DNA from: DASTWM01 sp035765855 | GTDB lineage: Bacteria > Chloroflexota > Chloroflexia > Chloroflexales > Roseiflexaceae | Assembly (NCBI GenBank): GCA_035765855.1 | Contig: DASTWM010000054.1 | Span: 1-14,492, forward strand | Reading direction: 5' to 3' | DNA length: 14,492 nucleotides | Shown: piece by piece, positions 5,845 to 11,919 of the stretch | How positions within the stretch are numbered: position 1 is the stretch's first letter | Layout of the letters: each line of letters opens with the position of its first letter | Program-made: the position numbers and the translations under genes | The notes under the pieces: generated by a model | The model's input: only the letters and a program-made list of their open reading frames with translations | What the model was told of the DNA's origin: nothing | Databases searched by the model: none

Positions 5845-7719
5845 ATGCCACAGGAGGGCTATGATGCCACGTTTAAGCCGCAGATGGTGCTTGAGGCGCT
5901 GCTAGACTCGACCTTTCAGTCAAATCCCCTGCCCATGACCATCACGTCCATTGACGAAGGCCGTATCATTGCTGTCAACGAGTGCTTTCTGGCCGTTACC
6001 GGGTACACGCGGGAGGAAGTTATCGGGCGCACCATGATCGAGATTGGTCTATGGAATGATCATGATGGGCGCGCGGCGCGGATTGCGGAGCTGCGCGCGA
6101 CAGCCATGACTCAACATATGGAGTTGCAGCATCGTACAAAACAGGGCGATGTGCGCGACCTGTTGATCTCCGCAGAACTGATCGACTGGCATGGCAAGCG
6201 CTGTATTCTGGCAGTGAGCCAGGACATCACCGAGCGGAAGCGCGCCGAGGCGGCGGTGCGGCTGCGCGAGCGTGCCATCAATGCCGTGAGCAGCGGTATC
6301 CTGATTACCGATCCGCATCAGCCCGATAATCCGATCATCTACTGCAATAACGGCTTTGAACGCATGACGGGGTATCGCGCGGCTGAAGTGCTGGGGCGCA
6401 ACTGCCGCTTTCTTCAAGGGCCAGATACTGATCCTGCGGCGCTCGCCCTGATTCGCGAACACCTTGCGCGGGAACAGGAGTTGCGGATCACGCTGCTGAA
6501 CTACCGCAGGGACGGCACGCCCTTCTGGAACGATCTGATCATCTCGCCCGTGCATGATGAGCATGGGAACCTGCTTCAGTTTGTTGGCACACAAACGGAT
6601 GTGACCGCGCGTATCCGTGCTGAAAGCGCGCTCCAGCAGGCCCATGCCGAGGCAACTGGTTTAACGGAACAGGTGCAACGAAGCCGTGACATTCTGCGCA
6701 TCCTGTTTGATGGGCTTGGCGATGGGCTGATGTTGCTTGATCATACCGGCGTCATCCTTGCGATCAACCAGGCCATGGCGGCGCTGCTTGGCGGTTCGGC
6801 GCAGGGGCTGGTCGGGCAGCGCTGGCAGGCATTGAGCCACAATGACCGGAAGAGTCCGCTCCAATCAGTCAATAGTACGCTGCATGACGGTCGCGTGCGG
6901 CGGCGGCGCGAGCGCTACACACGCCAGGGGCAGCAGCGTGTCATCGACATTCAGGTGCTGCCGCTCACAAGCCGCCGTCACCATGTCGATCAAATTATTG
7001 TGCATGTGGTTGACGTAACGGAGCAGTTGCAACTTGAGACGATGGCCGCGCAGAACGAGCAATTTGTCGCTACCGGGCGGCTGGCGATGACCGTTGCCCA
7101 TGAATTGAACACGCCACTGCTCTCGATCCAAAGTTGTCTGTACATGGCCGATAAAGCTGATGCTGCCGCGCGCAAGGTCTACCTGGATCTGGCGCAGGAG
7201 GAGATCCAGCGCATCAGCACCATTCTTGAGCAGTTGCTCGATCTGCATCGCTCCCATTCAGATACGACGACGCAGGTGGATGTCAATGCGCTGATCGAGC
7301 GCGTTATTCTGCTGATGAGCGGCATGCTGGCGAAACACCAGGTGGTCGTCGAACGCGCGCTGGCAGCCGACCTGCCATTGCTCCGGATCAACGCGTATCA
7401 CCTGCGACAGGTGCTGTTGAATCTCATTCTCAACGCGATTGACGCCATGCCAACCGGCGGTAGCCTGCGCATCAGCACGGCGGTTCCGGCAGATGGAACG
7501 AGTCTGCTTCTTACAGTTGCCGATACAGGGACGGGTATTGCGCCAGATACGCAGGCGAGCATTTTTGAACCGTTTTTTACCACCAAATCGCATGGTTCTG
7601 GCCTTGGCCTTGCTATTAGTCAGAAGTTAATGGCACACTACGGAGGGGAAATCTCCGTGCAAAGCGCCCCTGGCGCTGGCAGCACCTTTACCGTAAGGCT
7701 GCCGATGTGGCAGAGTTGA
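5845..7719 (+). CDS. PAS-LOV-PAS sensor histidine kinase (probable blue-light sensor)
   Basis: A 624-residue soluble kinase with no membrane helices. PAS 1 spans about 15-135. PAS 2, about 140-258, is a canonical LOV domain: GRNCRFLQG (184-192) carries the flavin-adduct cysteine Cys187, LLNYRRDG and FWND supply the flavin-contacting Asn219 and Asn229, and FVGTQTDV holds Gln250. PAS 3 spans about 280-395. The kinase core has the phosphoacceptor His419 in VAHELNTP, the ATP-binding N-box LILNAIDAMP (Asn530), the G1 box DTGTG (560-564) and the G2 box GSGLGLA (584-590). Blue light should form a flavin-cysteine adduct and change autophosphorylation (family knowledge). Start: ATG 5845 follows AGGGAG by 6 bases. 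The response regulator gene begins 2 bases after the stop, so the two are almost surely a cognate pair. The ligands of PAS 1 and PAS 3 are unknown. Confidence 0.93.
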   Translation: MPQEGYDATFKPQMVLEALLDSTFQSNPLPMTITSIDEGRIIAVNECFLAVTGYTREEVIGRTMIEIGLWNDHDGRAARIAELRATAMTQHMELQHRTKQGDVRDLLISAELIDWHGKRCILAVSQDITERKRAEAAVRLRERAINAVSSGILITDPHQPDNPIIYCNNGFERMTGYRAAEVLGRNCRFLQGPDTDPAALALIREHLAREQELRITLLNYRRDGTPFWNDLIISPVHDEHGNLLQFVGTQTDVTARIRAESALQQAHAEATGLTEQVQRSRDILRILFDGLGDGLMLLDHTGVILAINQAMAALLGGSAQGLVGQRWQALSHNDRKSPLQSVNSTLHDGRVRRRRERYTRQGQQRVIDIQVLPLTSRRHHVDQIIVHVVDVTEQLQLETMAAQNEQFVATGRLAMTVAHELNTPLLSIQSCLYMADKADAAARKVYLDLAQEEIQRISTILEQLLDLHRSHSDTTTQVDVNALIERVILLMSGMLAKHQVVVERALAADLPLLRINAYHLRQVLLNLILNAIDAMPTGGSLRISTAVPADGTSLLLTVADTGTGIAPDTQASIFEPFFTTKSHGSGLGLAISQKLMAHYGGEISVQSAPGAGSTFTVRLPMWQS

Positions 7720-7721
7720 TC

Positions 7722-8522
7722 ATGGTTGAGACAGCTATGCAGCCGCAGATTCTGCTTGTTGAAGATGACGATCGCGCTCGTATGTTGCTCGCCGGTGTTT
7801 TGCGCAGCGCGGGCTATGAAGTGACGGTTGCGGCAAATGGTGAGATAGCGATTGCGCTGCTCGATCAGCATGGCTTTGATGTTGTGGTCAGCGATATCTG
7901 GATGCCGAGTGTGGATGGCATCGGCGTGCTTGCGGCGGCCCGGAGCCGCCCGCGCCCGCCGGCGGTCATTCTGCTTACTGGCTATAGCACAGTTGAGAGC
8001 GCGGTCGCGGCGCTCAGATCGGGCGCGTTCGACTACCGCATGAAGGCCGCGCCGATCACCGAACTGCTCGAAAGCATTGGCCGGGCGGTCGCGCAACGCC
8101 GGGCAGAGCTGGACCAGAAAGACGCTATCACGGCGATTGCAAACGGCCTGGCGAAACTTCAGCGCGAGCATGTTCCATCCTCGCCAGCGCCGGTTGTATC
8201 GGCAACGGAAGATCAGCGCTATCTCCAGGCTGGCGCGCTGATGATTGATCGGCACCGCCATGAAGTGACGTTCAATCATCAGCCACTGCATCTGACGACG
8301 ATTGAATACACCGCGCTGCTGTGCCTCGCTGAAGCCCAGGGCCAGGTGGTGCAATATCGCGATATTATCCAGCGCACGCACGGCTACAGCACCAGCAACA
8401 TCGAGGCGCAAACGCTGCTGAAGGCGCATGTCCATCATCTGCGCCGCAAAATCGATCCATCCTACATCATCAATGTGCGCGGGACCGGGTATGCGCTTGC
8501 CGTTCCTGACACTGGCTCCTAG
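7722..8522 (+). CDS. Response regulator, receiver plus winged-helix output (OmpR-like)
   Basis: A 266-residue regulator. The receiver domain (about 6-120) has the acidic cluster EDDD (14-17), phosphoacceptor Asp58 in SDIWMPSVDG, Thr86 in LLTGYST and Lys108 in DYRMKAAP; the usual Pro after the Lys is Ala. The receiver looks NtrC-like (TGYSTVESAVAALRSGAFDY), but the output is a winged-helix DNA-binding domain (about 170-262) with the recognition stretch LLKAHVHHLRRKID and the wing VRGTGYAL. A roughly 40-residue linker joins them. It probably takes phosphate from the LOV kinase just upstream and controls transcription, perhaps of its own operon. Start choices are ATG 7722 (2 bases after the kinase stop, used here), ATG 7737, which is closest to the domain, and GTG 7707, which overlaps the kinase. 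None has a strong ribosome site, so translational coupling is likely. Confidence 0.9.
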   Translation: MVETAMQPQILLVEDDDRARMLLAGVLRSAGYEVTVAANGEIAIALLDQHGFDVVVSDIWMPSVDGIGVLAAARSRPRPPAVILLTGYSTVESAVAALRSGAFDYRMKAAPITELLESIGRAVAQRRAELDQKDAITAIANGLAKLQREHVPSSPAPVVSATEDQRYLQAGALMIDRHRHEVTFNHQPLHLTTIEYTALLCLAEAQGQVVQYRDIIQRTHGYSTSNIEAQTLLKAHVHHLRRKIDPSYIINVRGTGYALAVPDTGS

Positions 8523-8585
8523 ACATATTTACGCTGCCTCTACCATATCTCAACTATTTCTCCACCAATGTCAACCCACAAACGT

Positions 8586-8612
8586 CCGCCACAATGATAC
8601 ATTGTGTTGCGG
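8586..8612. promoter_or_regulatory. Inverted repeat upstream of the single-domain regulator
   Basis: CACAATG-ATA-CATTGTG (8590-8606) is a perfect 7-3-7 inverted repeat. It is flanked by CCGC (8586-8589) and GCGG (8609-8612), which extend the stem past a 2-base bulge. It lies in the 134-bp gap between the two regulator genes and could be an operator or an mRNA hairpin separating expression of upstream and downstream genes. Confidence 0.5.
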
Positions 8613-8656
8613 AGACAACCTCCGACTTCCATGATCATGTCCCCATGAGGTTCGCT

Positions 8657-9040
8657 ATGAATGCAGGGTGCGATATTTTACTTATCGAGGATAGCGCGAG
8701 TCAGGCACTCCGCGTTCAGCTTCTTTTGCAACGTGCTGGCTACCAGGTCGATGTGGCAACTGATGGTGAGGCGGGGTGGCACGCTGCCTATACACACAGT
8801 CCTCGTCTGATTCTGCTTGATATTGACTTGCCAAAGCTCAACGGATTTCAGGTGCTCTCGCGGCTCAAACGTGGGCAGCAAACCAGGCATATTCCCGTTG
8901 TGATGCTGACCAACCGCGAACATGTCAGCCATGTCCTCCAGTCTCTTGAACTAGGCGCGGATGATTATTTACCGAAGCCTGACATGCCTACCCACATCCA
9001 AACGGTTGTGGAGCAGTTTCTTGAACCGTCCGATAGTTAG
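8657..9040 (+). CDS. Single-domain response regulator (CheY/PilG-like)
   Basis: A 127-residue protein that is only a receiver domain. Key residues: Glu11-Asp12 of the acidic pocket (LLIEDS), phosphoacceptor Asp55 in LLDIDLPKLNG, Thr85 in VVMLTN and Lys107 in DDYLPKP. With no output domain it should act by protein contact, as CheY or PilG-type proteins do, accepting phosphate from CheA or the LOV kinase. I chose ATG 8657 because TGAGG lies 6 bases upstream and the domain starts at once. ATG 8594 would put the start inside the inverted repeat, and ATG 8645 is a second alternative. It precedes the Cache chemoreceptor by 74 bp, linking the light-sensing kinase genes to the chemotaxis genes. Its N-terminal pattern (EDS..QALR.QL) resembles the partial regulator at the right edge, suggesting paralogues. 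Confidence 0.9.
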   Translation: MNAGCDILLIEDSASQALRVQLLLQRAGYQVDVATDGEAGWHAAYTHSPRLILLDIDLPKLNGFQVLSRLKRGQQTRHIPVVMLTNREHVSHVLQSLELGADDYLPKPDMPTHIQTVVEQFLEPSDS

Positions 9041-9069
9041 CGTCGATCACGTTCTGGTTTACTGATAGG

Positions 9070-9087
9070 GAGTGAGGATTGTCACTC
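9070..9087. repeat. Short inverted repeat before the Cache chemoreceptor
   Basis: GAGTGA-GGATTG-TCACTC is a perfect 6-6-6 inverted repeat. It overlaps a possible TTG start at 9079 and ends 13 bases before the AGGAG ribosome site of the preferred start. It may be a small regulatory hairpin in the leader, or chance. Confidence 0.35.
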
Positions 9088-9114
9088 TTACCAATGTTTC
9101 AGGAGCATACATCA

Positions 9115-11328
9115 ATGTTTCGTCCTACCACCTGGAAACTCGTTACACGCCTGCTCGTTCCTATTCTCGTCGTCGGCGCGATCATTGTTTTTCTCATTGC
9201 CGCAACAGGGTACATGACCGCTCGCAGCGCGCTTGTCGAGCAAGGGCAGGCGCGAGCGCAGGTGCTTGCCGAACATTCCGCTGTGCAAATTGACCGCGAT
9301 CTTGCACAGCTCGCGGTTGCCTCTCAAGGCATCGCGTCGAGCGAACAGCGTTCGCTCGACGCGACGACCACGATAAAGCAGTATCAGCGGATGATTCCGG
9401 ATCTGCTCCAGCGCCTGCCACTTGCCTTTGAGGCGTATGCTTACTTTGATAAGCAAGTCGTCGATGGGCGCGACTACACCGAGATTTGGTACAAGCGTGA
9501 AGGCTCAAGCATCGTTCCTGCCTATGCCAATATGCCGGGCGAACCGGGGTATGATCCAACCAAAGAGCTCTATGATTATCACACTCTCGATTGGTATACC
9601 AGGGGCCACAGCGCTCAGAAGACGTACTGGATGCCTCCAAATTTCGATGCGGCGGCCAATGACATCCTCGTCTCAGCGCTCACGCCGATCTCTCGTGAGG
9701 GGAAGGTCATTGGGGTAGCGGGGATTGATCTTACGCTCGCAGGCACGCGGCAGATTGTTAAGAATATTCAGCCAACTGCGAACAGTTATGCATGGTTAGT
9801 TGCTCGTGATGGCACTCTGCTCGTTAATCCTTATGTAGAAGACACCAATCTCAATCAAACTATAAATCAACTAGCGACCGAGCAGCACAATGCAGAATTA
9901 AACCAACTAGCAACAGCAATTGCGCAAAATGAGCATGGCCTTGTCGAACTCACCGATTCCAAGACTGGCGAGTTGATGTGGGCCTCTTATGACACAATTC
10001 CCAGTACCGGATGGTCTGTTATCGTCTTCATCCCGCAACGCGATTTGCTGAGCGGTGCTGCAATAATGCAATCGCGCTTTATGTTGTTGGGCGTAGGCGC
10101 GATCATCGTGTTGGCGGTGCTGGCCCTGTTGCTCTCGCGCTCGATCGCGAAGCCTGTTCAGCGGCTTGCAGGTGCAGCGCAAAGCGTGGCGGGCGGCGAC
10201 CTGGCGACGCGCGTGGATTTAGTGCGCGGGGATGAGATTGGCATGCTGGCGAGCGGCTTCAATACCATGGCCCAGTCGCTTGAGGAGCGTGTTGTGGCTG
10301 AGCAGGAAGCCCGTCTGGAAGCGCAGCAGGCGCAGCAGACCCTTCAGCAGACGGTGGTGACGTACATGGCCTTCACCGATCAGATTGCCAGGGGCGACCT
10401 GACACAGCGGCTCGAAATCACCCAGAACGGCGCGCTGGGCCAGCTTGGCGACGGCTTGAATAGCATGGTCGAAAGCCTGCACCAGATCACGCGGCAGGTG
10501 CAAGAAACCAATACGGCGATGGTCGCCGCGGCTGCCGAAATCCTGGCCGCGACCACCCAGCAGGCCGCCTCCGCCGCCGAGCAGTCCGCCGCAATTACCC
10601 AGACGACCACCACGATTGAAGAAGTCAAGATGATTGCTGCCCAGACCACGCAGCAGGCCAGCCAGGTTGCTGACGAAAGCCAGGCCATGTTGCAGGTGGC
10701 GCGCGCAGGATCGCATGCCGTCGAGGAAACCGTCGGCGGCATGCGCCAGATTCGCGCGCGGGTCGAGGGCATCGCCCAGACCATTCTGGCGCTGTCCGAG
10801 CAGACCCAGGCGATCGGCACGATCATTACCACCGTGAATGAGTTGGCTGATCAGAGCAATCTGCTGGCGCTCAACGCCGCGATTGAGGCGGCGCGCGCTG
10901 GCGAACAGGGCAAGAGCTTTGCGGTGGTCGCCCAGCATGTGCGAGAACTGGCCGAACGCTCCAAGACGGCGACCAGGCAGGTGCATGAAATCCTGGGCGA
11001 AATTCAGCGTTCGACCAACGCCGCCGTGCTGGTGACGGAAGAAGGCACCAAGGGCGTCGAGACCGGGAGCCAGCTTGCGGGACAGGCCGGGCAGGTCATT
11101 CACCGCATCGCCGCTGAAGTCGAAAACGGCGCGCAGGCCAACGTCCAGATGGCCGCCGCCGCGCAGCAGCAATTGACCGGCATGGCGCAGATCGGCCAGG
11201 CCATGGGCAGCATCCAGCAGGCCACCACCCAGGCGATGGCATCGACCCGCCAGGCGGAGCGCGCCGCCCAGGATTTGCATGGACTCGCTCAGTCGCTACA
11301 GCAGGCTGTTGCTGTGTACCGTCTCTAG
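9115..11328 (+). CDS. Methyl-accepting chemotaxis protein, Cache-sensor type
   Basis: A 737-residue chemoreceptor. Order: membrane helix about 10-33; a large periplasmic double-Cache-like sensor about 35-318, with the typical DWYTRG (159-164), a following W-P segment and GKVIGVAGIDLTL (196-208); membrane helix about 321-341; HAMP about 341-394; a second HAMP-like unit about 415-466; and the signalling coiled coil with its tip NELADQSNLLALNAAIEAAR from about 575. Cache sensors usually bind small metabolites such as amino acids or organic acids; the ligand here is unknown. Start: ATG 9115 follows AGGAG by 9 bases; TTG 9079 and ATG 9094 are possible but less fitting. cheW begins 27 bp after the stop, so the receptor, adaptor and kinase are co-transcribed. 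The cytoplasmic half is nearly identical to the minus-strand receptor at 3778-5592, whereas the sensors are unrelated. It ends in VYRL, with no CheR-docking tail. Confidence 0.93.
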   Translation: MFRPTTWKLVTRLLVPILVVGAIIVFLIAATGYMTARSALVEQGQARAQVLAEHSAVQIDRDLAQLAVASQGIASSEQRSLDATTTIKQYQRMIPDLLQRLPLAFEAYAYFDKQVVDGRDYTEIWYKREGSSIVPAYANMPGEPGYDPTKELYDYHTLDWYTRGHSAQKTYWMPPNFDAAANDILVSALTPISREGKVIGVAGIDLTLAGTRQIVKNIQPTANSYAWLVARDGTLLVNPYVEDTNLNQTINQLATEQHNAELNQLATAIAQNEHGLVELTDSKTGELMWASYDTIPSTGWSVIVFIPQRDLLSGAAIMQSRFMLLGVGAIIVLAVLALLLSRSIAKPVQRLAGAAQSVAGGDLATRVDLVRGDEIGMLASGFNTMAQSLEERVVAEQEARLEAQQAQQTLQQTVVTYMAFTDQIARGDLTQRLEITQNGALGQLGDGLNSMVESLHQITRQVQETNTAMVAAAAEILAATTQQAASAAEQSAAITQTTTTIEEVKMIAAQTTQQASQVADESQAMLQVARAGSHAVEETVGGMRQIRARVEGIAQTILALSEQTQAIGTIITTVNELADQSNLLALNAAIEAARAGEQGKSFAVVAQHVRELAERSKTATRQVHEILGEIQRSTNAAVLVTEEGTKGVETGSQLAGQAGQVIHRIAAEVENGAQANVQMAAAAQQQLTGMAQIGQAMGSIQQATTQAMASTRQAERAAQDLHGLAQSLQQAVAVYRL
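10543..11328 (+). repeat. Large inverted repeat, right arm (chemoreceptor signalling domain)
   Basis: The inverted partner of 3778-4563. Exact tracts are 10543-10637 (95 bp), 11011-11061 (51 bp) and 11176-11235 (60 bp). 10717-10974 differs at only four bases (10816, 10893, 10920, 10944). Upstream of 10543 the proteins remain similar but the DNA diverges. The arms enclose about 6 kb holding the LOV kinase and two regulators. Confidence 0.9.
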
Positions 11329-11355
11329 CATGCATAGATGCGGAGGGAATATTCC

Positions 11356-11919
11356 ATGAGCTTGCAACATCTGTACAATGATCCGGCAGCCCGCCGCGTT
11401 CTTGAGGAGCGCGCGCAGGAGCTGGCACGCCGCGAGCAACAGGATACTACGATCCTTGGTGAGGAGATCGTCGTCTTCCAGCTTGGGCAGGCTCGTTACG
11501 CATTGCCCACCAGCGCCGTGACCGAGGTGCATCCGCTCGGTCACTGGACGCCGCTGCCTGCCACGCCGCCCTGGGTGATCGGCCTTGTCAACGTGCGCGG
11601 TCACATATTGTGTGCTATCGACATTCGCCCGCTGCTCGATGTGCCGCCGAGCCCACCGCGACCGCAGAGTACGCTCATCCGCGTGAACGCGAACGGCCTG
11701 GAAGTGGGGATCATGGCCGATACCGTAGTGGAAGTGCGGTATAGCACGGGCGACATTACTCCCGCGTTCTCAACAGCGCAGGGGCGCGGCGGCGCATGGG
11801 TGAAAGGGATTGATAGCCAGCTTACATTGATGCTTGATCCGGCCATGCTGACGGATTCCGGCCTGATCGTAGACGACAGCGCCGCAACCAGCTACCTAGT
11901 AGAGAAAGAGCCATGCTAA
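11356..11919 (+). CDS. cheW: CheW-like chemotaxis adaptor
   Basis: A 187-residue protein with one CheW domain (about 35-170). CheW couples chemoreceptor tips to the P5 domain of CheA at the cytoplasmic face of the array. Seen: ILGEEIVVFQLGQARYALP at the domain start, VTEVHPLGHWTPLPATPPWVIGLVNVRG (the conserved strand and Gly-rich turn), ILCAIDIRPLL and GIMADTVVEV. A charged helical extension of about 30 residues precedes the domain, longer than in minimal CheW proteins. Start: ATG 11356 has GGAGGG 8 bases upstream; an in-frame ATG at 11338 lies ahead of that site and is less likely. The gene follows the Cache receptor and overlaps cheA by 7 bp (11913-11919), so the two are translationally coupled. 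Confidence 0.93.
   Translation: MSLQHLYNDPAARRVLEERAQELARREQQDTTILGEEIVVFQLGQARYALPTSAVTEVHPLGHWTPLPATPPWVIGLVNVRGHILCAIDIRPLLDVPPSPPRPQSTLIRVNANGLEVGIMADTVVEVRYSTGDITPAFSTAQGRGGAWVKGIDSQLTLMLDPAMLTDSGLIVDDSAATSYLVEKEPC

Noticed and set aside
10219..11280. Long minus-strand open frame opposite the second chemoreceptor
   Set aside because: Same reason: a shadow of the receptor signalling domain, Gly/Leu/Arg-rich with no domain.
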